Both the position numbers and the translations under genes were made by a program. A stretch of 5,599 nt of DNA from Methylocystis sp. (lineage in GTDB: Bacteria > Pseudomonadota > Alphaproteobacteria > Rhizobiales > Beijerinckiaceae), in contig JALRFG010000138.1 of assembly GCA_023253795.1 (NCBI GenBank), positions 1 to 5,599 on the forward strand, in the 5' to 3' direction. This document shows positions 1-5,599 of the stretch, in pieces. The notes below the pieces were generated by a model. That model did no database searches, was not told the origin of the DNA, and saw nothing but the letters and a program-made list of their open reading frames with translations. Numbering within the stretch: position 1 is the stretch's first letter; each line of letters opens with the position of its first letter.

Positions 1-1743
1 AAGGAGATCGTTCACGATCTCGATGTGCCGGACGGAATGGGCGTCATTCTGCGCACCGCTGGCGCGAGCCGGACAAAGGCGGAAGTCAAACGCGATTTCG
101 AATATTTGCTGCGGCTATGGGAAAGCGTGCGCGAACTGACGCTGCGCTCCAGCGCGCCGACGCTTGTTTATGAAGAGGGCTCGCTGATCAAGCGCGCCAT
201 TCGTGATCTCTATGGCCGCGATGTCGAGGAAATTATCGTTTCCGGCGACGACGCCCATCGCGAAGCGAAAGACTTCATGCGCATGCTGATGCCGAGCCAT
301 GTGAAAAACGTGAAGCAGCATCGCGACGCCTGGCCGATTTTTGCGGAGAGCGGCGTCGAGGCGCAGCTCGACTCCATGTTCTCCAATCAGGTGACGCTGA
401 AATCCGGCGGCTATCTGGTGATCAACCAGACCGAGGCGCTGGTCGCCATCGACGTGAACTCCGGTCGGTCGACGCGCGAACATAATATCGAGGACACGGC
501 GCTGCGCACCAATCTGGAGGCGGCGGACGAAGTCGCGCGCCAGTTGCGTCTGCGCGATCTTGCCGGCCTGATCGTCGTCGATTTCATCGACATGGAGGAA
601 GGCCGTAACAATCGTGCGGTCGAGCGCCGCATCAAGGAAGCGCTGAAGAACGATCGCGCCCGCATTCAGGTTGGCCGCATCTCGCATTTCGGCCTGCTGG
701 AAATGTCGCGTCAGCGTATTCGCGCCGGCGTGATCGAAGGCTCCACGGTTCCCTGTCCGCATTGCGCGGGCGCGGGTCATGTGCGCTCGACGGCGTCGAT
801 CGCTCTGCATGTTCTGCGCGTGCTGGAAGAAACGCTGGTCAAGAGCGCGTCGCATGACGTGACCTTGCGTACGCGTGCGGTTGTCGCGCTTTACATTTTG
901 AATCAGAAACGCGCGCATCTGCATGAGCTGGAGCGTCGCTTTGGCGTGCATATCACCGTTGCTGCAGACGACACGCTGACCGGCGCCGTCTATCATGCGC
1001 TGGAGCGCGGCGAACTCGCCTCCGGTCCGCGTCTGCCTCTGGCGCCGGCGCCGTTGCGCGTCGACTCCATCGCGGTCGCGCCGCTTGATGAAGACGAATT
1101 GATCGAGGCGGAAGCCAATGAGGAAGCCGCGGCGCAGGCCGAAGAAGGCGCCTCTATGAATGGCCGCTCGCGTCGTGACGACCGTGGACCGCGTCCGCGT
1201 TTTAACGGCGAAGAGGGTGAGGACGAAGCCACGCGTGGTCGTCGTCGTCGTCGTCGTCGCGGACGTGGCGGCGCGCCCGGCGAGCATATGCCGCTTGAAG
1301 CCGAGCAGCCGTCCGATGAAGGTCTGGCGTTAATGGCGGCCATTGAAGGCTCTCCGGCTCCGCGTGAGCCGCGTCAGGAGCGTGGCGGCCGTCGTGAGCG
1401 GGGACCGGGACGCTGGCGTCGTTCGTCGCCACTGCCCGAGGAATTCCTCAATCAGGCGCCCGATTTCCCGCGTGATCCCGGCGTTGAGGAAACGGCGGAT
1501 TTCGTGTCGCCCCGCGAAGCGCATATGCCGACATTTGCGCCAGAGCCCGCGCCGGCCTTTTCATCGCCGGCTCCGGTGGCGGAAAGCGCGCCTGTCGCCT
1601 CGCATGAACCGGAGACGGTGATCGAAGCCGTCGCCCCGCCGCCGCGTGAGCCGACAGAGGTGGTCATCACCGAAGCCGAACCGGATCGTCCGAAGAAGGG
1701 CGGCTGGTGGCAGCGTGTGCGCACGCCGTTTGGCGGCGGATAG
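1..1743 (+). CDS. rne: Ribonuclease E, 3' part (5' end outside window)
   Basis: This is the endoribonuclease that starts mRNA decay and processes rRNA and tRNA precursors, and is normally the degradosome scaffold. The frame is open from base 1, so the S1 domain and true start lie upstream; about 580 residues are visible. Numbering residues from base 1, the 5'-monophosphate sensor motif ILRTAG is present with R18 and T19 (equivalents of E. coli R169/T170). The DNase I-like catalytic Asp pair is D151 (in VAIDVNSG) and D194 (in VVDFIDM). The zinc-link CPHC has Cys at 252 and 255, and the GLLEMSRQR motif is intact. So the visible catalytic core looks functional. From about residue 350 the protein becomes a low-complexity tail: an acidic patch, an Arg-rich block (seven Arg in a row), a Pro/Glu/Ala-rich stretch, then a terminal GWWQR motif. 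Such tails are unstructured RNA- and partner-binding regions in this family. RNase G is unlikely because it lacks the tail. Confidence 0.96.
   Translation, partial: KEIVHDLDVPDGMGVILRTAGASRTKAEVKRDFEYLLRLWESVRELTLRSSAPTLVYEEGSLIKRAIRDLYGRDVEEIIVSGDDAHREAKDFMRMLMPSHVKNVKQHRDAWPIFAESGVEAQLDSMFSNQVTLKSGGYLVINQTEALVAIDVNSGRSTREHNIEDTALRTNLEAADEVARQLRLRDLAGLIVVDFIDMEEGRNNRAVERRIKEALKNDRARIQVGRISHFGLLEMSRQRIRAGVIEGSTVPCPHCAGAGHVRSTASIALHVLRVLEETLVKSASHDVTLRTRAVVALYILNQKRAHLHELERRFGVHITVAADDTLTGAVYHALERGELASGPRLPLAPAPLRVDSIAVAPLDEDELIEAEANEEAAAQAEEGASMNGRSRRDDRGPRPRFNGEEGEDEATRGRRRRRRRGRGGAPGEHMPLEAEQPSDEGLALMAAIEGSPAPREPRQERGGRRERGPGRWRRSSPLPEEFLNQAPDFPRDPGVEETADFVSPREAHMPTFAPEPAPAFSSPAPVAESAPVASHEPETVIEAVAPPPREPTEVVITEAEPDRPKKGGWWQRVRTPFGGG
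1238..1260 (+). repeat. GTC trinucleotide tract coding a poly-Arg run in rne
   Basis: Seven perfect tandem GTC units run from 1238 to 1258. In the rne frame they read as six CGT codons followed by CGC, giving seven consecutive Arg flanked by Gly (RG-type basic patch). A pure trinucleotide tract can gain or lose units without frameshift, so the length of this basic patch may vary between strains. Arg-rich segments in RNase E tails bind RNA; that role here is inferred. Confidence 0.75.
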
Positions 1744-1758
1744 CGCGCAGCGGTTAGA

Positions 1759-1802
1759 GCGCTTTCCGTCGAAGTGGAAACCGGTTCGGCGAAAGAAAGC
1801 GC
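1759..1802. repeat. Imperfect intergenic palindrome, probable dispersed repeat
   Basis: The outer arms GCGCTTTC (1759-1766) and GAAAGCGC (1795-1802) are perfectly complementary. Inside them CGTCGAA (1767-1773) pairs with TTCGGCG (1785-1791), with one G-T wobble and a three-A bulge at 1792-1794. An 11-base loop (1774-1784) carries GTGGAAACCGG. The loop core and the preceding TTAGAGCGCTTTCCG resemble palindromic intergenic repeats I recall from rhizobial genomes, which sit after stop codons. No second copy lies in this window, so repeat status is inferred from resemblance. It starts 16 bases after the rne stop and could also protect or end the rne transcript, although no T-run follows it on the plus strand. 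Confidence 0.5.
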
Positions 1803-1805
1803 GGC

Positions 1806-1847
1806 AAAACATCAAACAAAGCCCCGGTCTGTTTCAATCAGACCGGG
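1806..1847 (-). terminator. Intrinsic terminator of the aminotransferase gene
   Basis: A perfect 9-bp stem, CCCGGTCTG (1823-1831) with CAGACCGGG (1839-1847), encloses a 7-base loop. Read on the minus strand, the hairpin begins just after the aminotransferase TAG (1855-1857) and is followed by a T-rich tail (CTTTGTTTGATGTTTT, about 1821-1806). This is the classic layout of a Rho-independent terminator. On the plus strand the same hairpin is followed only by a weak TTCTCT (1851-1856), so it might also stop rne transcription, less efficiently. Confidence 0.8.
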
Positions 1848-1854
1848 CAGTTCT

Positions 1855-3036
1855 CTAGCCTTTGCGCAACCAGGCCGCCAGCCGCTCGACGCCTTCGGCG
1901 ACATCGGCTGCGGCGCCGGCATATGAAAATCTGATCTGACGTGCGCCGCCCTCGGGATCGAAATCGACTCCCGGCGTGGCGGCCACGCCGGCCTCCAGCA
2001 GCATCCGCCGACAAAACGCCAGCGAGTCGCCGGTAAAGCGCGACACATCGGCGTAGATGTAGAAGGCGCCATCCGGCGGCGCGAAATCATCCAGCCCCAT
2101 AAGCGGCAACTGTTTCATCAGCAGAGCGCGGTTGCGCGCATATACGGCGCGATTGGCGTCAAGCTCTTGCGTGGCGTCAAAAGCGGCCAGTGCGGCTTTC
2201 TGCGAGATGGTCGGCGCGCAAATGGCGAGCGATTGTTGCAGGCGCTCCAATGGCCGCATCAGCGTCTGGGGCGCCACAAGCCAGCCGAGCCGCCAGCCGG
2301 TCATGGCGTAATATTTGGAAAATGAATTGACGATGATGGCGTTTGAGGTGAAGCGCAGCGCTGTCTGGGCTGGCGCCTCATATTCGAGACCATGGTAGAT
2401 TTCATCCGAAATAAACGTGATCCCGGCTTCATCGCAGAAGGCGCAGATGTGCGCCAGCTCTTCCGATGAGATCATTGCGCCGGTTGGATTGGCCGGGCTC
2501 ATGAATAACGCGCCCTGAATCGGTTTTTGACGATGCGCAGCGGCGAGCGCTTCAGCGGTTGTCGCAAAGCGCGTTTCAGGACCGACGGGTAATGCGACGG
2601 CTTCCAGTCCCAGCGCTGAAAGAATATTGGCGTAGGCCGGATAGCCGGGCGCGGTGACGGCGATCCGCGCGCCCGGATCAAACGCGGCGGTCAGGGCCAG
2701 CAAAAAGCCGCCCGACGATCCGGTGGTCGCAATCACGCGATCCGGCGTAATCGTGACGCCGTAACGCGCGTGATAATGCGCGGCGATCCGACTGCGCAAG
2801 GTGATGTCGCCCAGCGCTTCGCCATAGCCAATCCGCCCGTCTTTCAGCGCCGCTTCAGCGGCGACGCGCACCGCCTGCGGAACCGGCGCGCCGGGCTCGC
2901 CCAACTCCATATGCACGATACGGTGGCCGGCGCGTTCGAGTTCTGTTGATTGACGCAGAACGTCCATCGCCAGAAAGGGGGCGACGGCGGAGCGGCGGGA
3001 TGGATGCGGCCCGGCAGACATCACATGGTCTCGCAT
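1855..3036 (-). CDS. PLP-dependent class I/II aminotransferase
   Basis: This 393-residue cytosolic enzyme has the full length and motif order of a fold-type I aminotransferase (AspC/Tyr-Phe-like group). It would move an amino group from an amino acid to a 2-oxo acid through pyridoxal phosphate. Visible elements are GEPG (46-49), Y71 of the substrate side, GSSGG (106-110) in the phosphate-binding region, NPTG with N183, SDEIY with D211 (pyridine nitrogen) and Y214, the Schiff-base lysine K241 in SFSKYYAMTGWRLGW, R249, and R369 in QIRFSYA, which normally binds the substrate carboxylate. Nothing in the sequence fixes the substrate, so no gene symbol is given. Start: the ATG at 3036 gives the longest product; the ATG at 3021 (residue 6) is equally possible, with a weak GAGA seven bases before it. 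Neither has a strong Shine-Dalgarno. It lies 57 bases after the exported-protein gene on the same strand and converges on rne. Confidence 0.93.
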   Translation of the reverse strand: MRDHVMSAGPHPSRRSAVAPFLAMDVLRQSTELERAGHRIVHMELGEPGAPVPQAVRVAAEAALKDGRIGYGEALGDITLRSRIAAHYHARYGVTITPDRVIATTGSSGGFLLALTAAFDPGARIAVTAPGYPAYANILSALGLEAVALPVGPETRFATTAEALAAAHRQKPIQGALFMSPANPTGAMISSEELAHICAFCDEAGITFISDEIYHGLEYEAPAQTALRFTSNAIIVNSFSKYYAMTGWRLGWLVAPQTLMRPLERLQQSLAICAPTISQKAALAAFDATQELDANRAVYARNRALLMKQLPLMGLDDFAPPDGAFYIYADVSRFTGDSLAFCRRMLLEAGVAATPGVDFDPEGGARQIRFSYAGAAADVAEGVERLAAWLRKG

Positions 3037-3047
3037 GTCGGAACAAG

Positions 3048-3071
3048 GCGCCGGCTCAACAAGAGCGGCGC
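3048..3071 (-). promoter_or_regulatory. Bulged hairpin just upstream of the aminotransferase start
   Basis: GCGCCGGCTC (3048-3057) pairs with GAGCGGCGC (3063-3071), with one unpaired G and a 5-base loop. On the minus strand it is followed by CTTGTTCC and then, 11 bases after the stem, by the ATG at 3036. It may be a weak terminator for the upstream gene or a structure that limits ribosome access to the aminotransferase message. The short tail makes a strong terminator unlikely. The role is inferred. Confidence 0.4.
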
Positions 3072-3074
3072 AGG

Positions 3075-3088
3075 GGAATGATCATTCC
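3075..3088. promoter_or_regulatory. Perfect 14-bp palindrome, possible operator
   Basis: GGAATGATCATTCC equals its own reverse complement. It lies between the stop of the exported-protein gene (3094-3096) and the start of the aminotransferase gene. Its two-fold symmetry without a spacer fits a dimeric DNA-binding protein site, or a small hairpin (5-bp stem, GATC loop). No matching regulator is in the window and no clear -35/-10 pair was found beside it, so the function is a guess. Confidence 0.3.
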
Positions 3089-3093
3089 GGCGC

Positions 3094-4254
3094 TTAACGC
3101 TCAAGCGTCGGCGCGGGCGGCGCGATGTCCTGGCTGGGCGCAGGCTGACACAGTTGATCGAAGACTTTGACATAATAACCGGGCACAAAGATCCAGCCGG
3201 CGCGTTGATCAAAATGCCGGACGATTTCGCCTTTGCCCATATTGTCCCGATACAGATCGGCGCTCTCGGTTTTGTAATGCCGGGTTTTGCAATCGACCGT
3301 CATGTTTTCGATTTTCGATGCGGCGCCGTCCGGCAATCCAGCGAGATCCTTGCCCGTCGTGCGTGGTCCGGAATCAACAAGAACCTGTGCGCTGACATGG
3401 CCGGAGGCGTCGACGATCGAATGGGCGTTGATGAAATAGCTCATGGCGCCGATCTTCTCCACCAGACGCCACTCGAAAGCATTGGCGGGCGGCGCGGGCG
3501 CATCCGCTATCTTCTTTTGCACAACAACAGGCAGCTTTGCGTCCGCCGCCGTTGGTGGCGGCGCATCAAGTTTTTGCGTGCCGGAATAAAGCAGGATGTT
3601 CAACGGATCGAACAGGGATTTATTGTCGGGCATCGTGATGAAAATATATTTCGTTTTATCTTCATCTGGATGGAAGGAAAAAAACCGGCTGCCGTCCGCC
3701 GAGAAGCCATAGGCGCCGCAAACGGAATAAGCGTCGGTTTTTCCACTCAGTTCAGACGGGTAACCGTATTGACCGAGCGGGAAAATATCGAGAGTGATCT
3801 GCTCGCGTTCCAGAAACAGCAGATCGCGCATGTTTCTGACCTGGCAGCCGGCGGTCTGATACGCCGGCACAGGGATGACGAAACGCTGATAAATGGCGTT
3901 GCGAATTGGCAGATCGGCGGGCTTGGTGAAAACCTCGATGATTTTCTGTTCCTGTCGCGCGAGATCGCCAGCTTTCGCGCGCACATAAATCGCATTTCCT
4001 TCCGTGCGGAAAACATATTGGCGGTCAGGCGACGCGCAATCCTGCACCAGCATTTTCAGGCCGAGCGTCGAACTGTCAAAAGTCTTCCATGTGCAATCGA
4101 CGCCAGGCGGGGATGACGGCAGGAGATCCGTCATTTGCGCCTGCGCGGACGCGGCGCCGCAATTCAGGATCACGCCGATCAGAAAAGAAGCGAGCGCAAA
4201 AAAAGCAAGCTGGCGCGGAAGATGGATGGCGGCGGAAAGCTTATGTGTGTGCAT
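3094..4254 (-). CDS. Exported protein with surface-adhesin E-like C-terminal domain
   Basis: The function is not known. From the ATG at 4254 the product has 386 residues. It opens with a signal peptide: basic/polar residues 1-15, a hydrophobic core at about 16-30, and a likely signal peptidase I cut after AQA (residue 39), so it is periplasmic or surface-exposed. Residues about 41-230 form a domain I do not recognise, with Cys at 54, 73, 137 and 179. A Pro/Ala-rich linker follows (about 231-258). Residues about 260-370 (EWRLVEK, YFINAHSI, MTVDCKTRHYK, FVPGYYVKVFDQLC; Cys 322 and 369) follow the pattern of the surface-adhesin protein E family (PF16747) as I remember it: a Trp-led strand, a central Cys and a final Cys. 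The six mature Cys suggest disulfides. The ATG at 4254 is chosen because it gives a normal signal peptide; ATG at 4281 and GTG at 4329 would add 9 or 25 residues before it. No good Shine-Dalgarno is seen at any of them. Confidence 0.8.
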   Translation of the reverse strand: MHTHKLSAAIHLPRQLAFFALASFLIGVILNCGAASAQAQMTDLLPSSPPGVDCTWKTFDSSTLGLKMLVQDCASPDRQYVFRTEGNAIYVRAKAGDLARQEQKIIEVFTKPADLPIRNAIYQRFVIPVPAYQTAGCQVRNMRDLLFLEREQITLDIFPLGQYGYPSELSGKTDAYSVCGAYGFSADGSRFFSFHPDEDKTKYIFITMPDNKSLFDPLNILLYSGTQKLDAPPPTAADAKLPVVVQKKIADAPAPPANAFEWRLVEKIGAMSYFINAHSIVDASGHVSAQVLVDSGPRTTGKDLAGLPDGAASKIENMTVDCKTRHYKTESADLYRDNMGKGEIVRHFDQRAGWIFVPGYYVKVFDQLCQPAPSQDIAPPAPTLER

Positions 4255-4291
4255 TGGCGCACCGAGCTCATTGGCGTTCATAGCATTGGCG
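4252..4291. repeat. Three direct copies of CATTGGCG at the gene start
   Basis: CATTGGCG occurs at 4252-4259, 4269-4276 and 4284-4291, spaced 17 and 15 bases apart. The first and second contain the reverse complements of the candidate ATGs' surroundings (the first includes the ATG at 4254). The third overlaps the left arm of the neighbouring hairpin, whose right arm carries the inverted CGCCAA. It may be a cluster of protein-binding half-sites or the remains of a short duplication; neither is proven. Confidence 0.4.
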
Positions 4292-4317
4292 TGCGCGCCG
4301 TCGAGCGCGCACGCCAA
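4286..4317 (-). terminator. GC-rich hairpin after ettA, possible terminator
   Basis: A perfect 13-bp inverted repeat, TTGGCGTGCGCGC (4286-4298) and GCGCGCACGCCAA (4305-4317), has a 6-base loop. It begins 15 bases after the ettA TAA (4333-4335), the usual place for a terminator. No T-run follows on the minus strand (TGCTATG comes next), so it may end transcription poorly, act with Rho, or stabilise the ettA 3' end. Because it sits before the exported-protein gene it would also shape that gene's 5' leader. Confidence 0.5.
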
Positions 4318-4332
4318 CAGGCGGCGCACCGA

Positions 4333-5599
4333 TTAGCGCGTGAACTTCTTGTATTTCAGCCGGTGCGGGATGACGCTGTCAACGCCGAGCCGGCGCTTCT
4401 TGTCTTCCTCGTAATCGGCGAAATTGCCTTCGAACCATTCGACATGGCTGTCGCCTTCATAGGCGAGAATATGCGTGGCGATACGGTCGAGGAAAAAGCG
4501 ATCATGCGAGATGATGACGGCGCAGCCGGCAAAATCGACAAGCGCTTCTTCGAGCGCGCGCAGCGTCTCGACGTCGAGATCGTTGGTGGGTTCGTCGAGC
4601 AGCAGCACATTGGCGCCGCTTTTCAGCATTTTCGCCAGATGGACGCGGTTGCGTTCACCGCCGGAAAGCTGACCGACCTTCTTCTGCTGATCGGCGCCCT
4701 TGAAGTTGAAGGCCGAGCAATAGGCGCGCGAGTTGATCTCGCGCTTGCCGAGGTAGATCACCTCATTGCCCTCGGAGACTTCTTCCCAGACGGTCTTGTT
4801 GGCGTGCAGCGCGTCGCGCGACTGATCAACATAACCGAGCTGAACGCTTTCGCCGACGGTGATCGTTCCCTTGTCGGGCTGTTCCTGGCCGGTGATCATG
4901 CGAAACAGCGTCGTTTTACCGGCGCCGTTCGGACCGATCACGCCGACAATGCCGCCGGGCGGCAACTTGAACGACAGATCGTCGATCAGCAGCTTGTCGC
5001 CAAAGGCTTTGGTGATGTGCTCGAAATCAATGACATTGTCGCCAAGCCGTTCGGCGACGGGAATGACGATCTGCGCCGTGGTCGGCGCCTTGTCGTTCTG
5101 CTTGGCGACCAGTTCCTCATAGCGCTGGATACGCGCCTTGCTTTTGGCCTGTCGCGCTTTGGGCGATGAGGCGATCCACTCGCTTTCGGCTTCGAGCGCG
5201 CGTTGACGGGCTTTGTCCTCGGAGGATTCCTGCGCCAGGCGCTTCTGCTTTTGCTTCAGCCAGGTGGTGTAATTTCCTTCATAGGGAATGCCGCGGCCGC
5301 GATCGAGTTCGAGAATCCAGCCGGTGACATTGTCGAGGAAGTAGCGATCGTGGGTGACGATCAGGATCGCGCCGGGATAGTTGCGCAAATGGCCTTCCAG
5401 CCAGTTCACTGTTTCAGCGTCGAGATGGTTGGTCGGCTCGTCGAGCAGCAGCAGGTCGTGCTGCGCACCGAGCAGCCCCGCGAGCCGGACCCGGTAACGC
5501 TCCCCGACCGACATGCTCGCCAGTGGACGTGCGCGATCCGTGACGGCACCGAGGGCCTCGAGCGCGAGGTCGACCCTCCGGTCCGCGTCCCACGCGTCG
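4333..5599 (-). CDS. ettA: ABC-F ATPase EttA, 5' end outside window and probably chimeric
   Basis: EttA binds the ribosomal E site and gates the first steps of elongation according to the ATP/ADP ratio; it is soluble and has no membrane domain. About 421 residues are visible, and the frame stays open to the right edge. Numbering from the ATG at 5514: the first nucleotide-binding domain keeps only its signature (SVGER, 2-6), Walker B LLLLDEPTNHLD with D25/E26, and switch H55. The charged inter-domain helical linker (tRNA-interaction motif) spans about 80-150. The second domain is complete, with Walker A GPNGAGKTT (194-202), Q230, signature LSGGE (283-287), Walker B D307/E308 and H337. The tail RLKYKKFTR is typical of EttA and separates it from Uup and YheS. 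The first-domain Walker A lies off the window. The ATG at 5514 is internal, not the start. Residues before Walker B do not look like EttA (usual LSGGERRRVALCRLLL) and are far richer in G+C. Confidence 0.93.
   Translation of the reverse strand, partial: DAWDADRRVDLALEALGAVTDRARPLASMSVGERYRVRLAGLLGAQHDLLLLDEPTNHLDAETVNWLEGHLRNYPGAILIVTHDRYFLDNVTGWILELDRGRGIPYEGNYTTWLKQKQKRLAQESSEDKARQRALEAESEWIASSPKARQAKSKARIQRYEELVAKQNDKAPTTAQIVIPVAERLGDNVIDFEHITKAFGDKLLIDDLSFKLPPGGIVGVIGPNGAGKTTLFRMITGQEQPDKGTITVGESVQLGYVDQSRDALHANKTVWEEVSEGNEVIYLGKREINSRAYCSAFNFKGADQQKKVGQLSGGERNRVHLAKMLKSGANVLLLDEPTNDLDVETLRALEEALVDFAGCAVIISHDRFFLDRIATHILAYEGDSHVEWFEGNFADYEEDKKRRLGVDSVIPHRLKYKKFTR
5460..5599. other. Compositionally foreign segment at the right edge
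   Basis: By direct count positions 5461-5599 have 35 A/T in 139 bases (about 75 % G+C), while 5281-5460 have 73 in 180 (about 59 % G+C). The minus-strand frame stays open and reads as an ABC-F signature region (PLASMSVGERYRVRLAGLL, preceded by WDADRRVDLALEALG). Its codons strongly prefer G/C third positions and include CGG and AGG, which suggests an actinobacterium-like source. The change occurs at the conserved Walker B sequence, so the exact join may lie anywhere from about 5417 to 5465. Confidence 0.65.

Noticed and set aside
115..1287. 390-codon open frame on the minus strand opposite rne
   Set aside because: It lies fully inside the well-supported rne gene. The translation is Arg/Thr-rich low complexity with no recognisable motif, as expected for an antisense frame in GC-rich DNA.
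3154..4116. 320-codon open frame on the plus strand opposite the exported-protein gene
   Set aside because: The minus-strand frame has a clear signal peptide and domain pattern. The plus-strand product shows no signal, motif or family resemblance.
4150..4165. Possible lipoprotein signal (Cys 32 of the exported protein, ILNCG)
   Set aside because: The residue before Cys is Asn, which does not fit a lipobox. An AQA signal peptidase I site a few residues later is a better match.
4254..4329. Upstream GTG start (4329) adding 25 residues to the exported protein
   Set aside because: The extension is encoded by the hairpin arms, has no ribosome-binding site and would bury the signal peptide 40 residues in.
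4135..5169. 344-codon open frame on the plus strand opposite ettA
   Set aside because: It is antisense to the strongly conserved EttA coding region; stretches such as repeated acidic and Ala-rich runs mirror the complementary codons.
5466..5599. Frameshift or pseudogene explanation for the odd N-terminal part of ettA
   Set aside because: The frame stays open through the edge and still encodes ABC-F-like motifs. The composition change points to a different source DNA, not to a shifted frame.
1..5599. tRNA, rRNA, CRISPR array or insertion sequence
   Set aside because: No cloverleaf, no spaced direct-repeat array and no transposase motif was seen. The only repeats are the short ones listed.

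Overview
The window looks like alphaproteobacterial DNA, probably from the Hyphomicrobiales (Rhizobiales), possibly a Methylocystis/Beijerinckia-like lineage. The basis is the RNase E type with a long Arg- and Pro-rich tail ending in a GWWQR motif, a G+C near 59-60 %, and an intergenic palindrome carrying the GTGGAAACCGG core that I recall from rhizobial intergenic repeats. The lineage call is from memory of the families, not from a search.

Layout: (1) 1-1743 (+), the 3' part of rne (RNase E), cut by the left edge. (2) 1744-1854, a convergent spacer holding a long imperfect palindrome and a hairpin with a T-rich tail on the minus strand, a good intrinsic terminator for the gene to its right. 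(3) 1855-3036 (-), a complete fold-type I PLP aminotransferase of unknown substrate. (4) 3037-3093, a short structured spacer with a bulged hairpin and a perfect 14-bp palindrome. (5) 3094-4254 (-), an exported protein with an unrecognised Cys-containing N-terminal domain and a C-terminal domain resembling surface-adhesin protein E. (6) 4255-4332, a spacer with a perfect 13-bp-stem hairpin and three copies of CATTGGCG. (7) 4333-5599 (-), an ABC-F translation factor of the EttA type, running off the right edge.

The three minus-strand genes are collinear (ettA, then the exported protein, then the aminotransferase), but structured spacers separate them and no shared pathway is evident, so a functional operon is not claimed. 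rne and ettA both act on RNA or translation and are housekeeping genes.

The most notable observation is at the right end. The last ~140 bases are about 75 % G+C, against about 59 % in the preceding 180 bases. They encode a stretch with an SVGERYRVRLA signature that does not look like EttA, and it joins normal EttA sequence exactly at the highly conserved first Walker B motif. I read this as a probable chimeric join (assembly or read artefact at a conserved motif), with real recombination as the alternative. I saw no convincing novel defence, mobile or RNA system in this window. No tRNA, rRNA, CRISPR array or insertion sequence was recognised.
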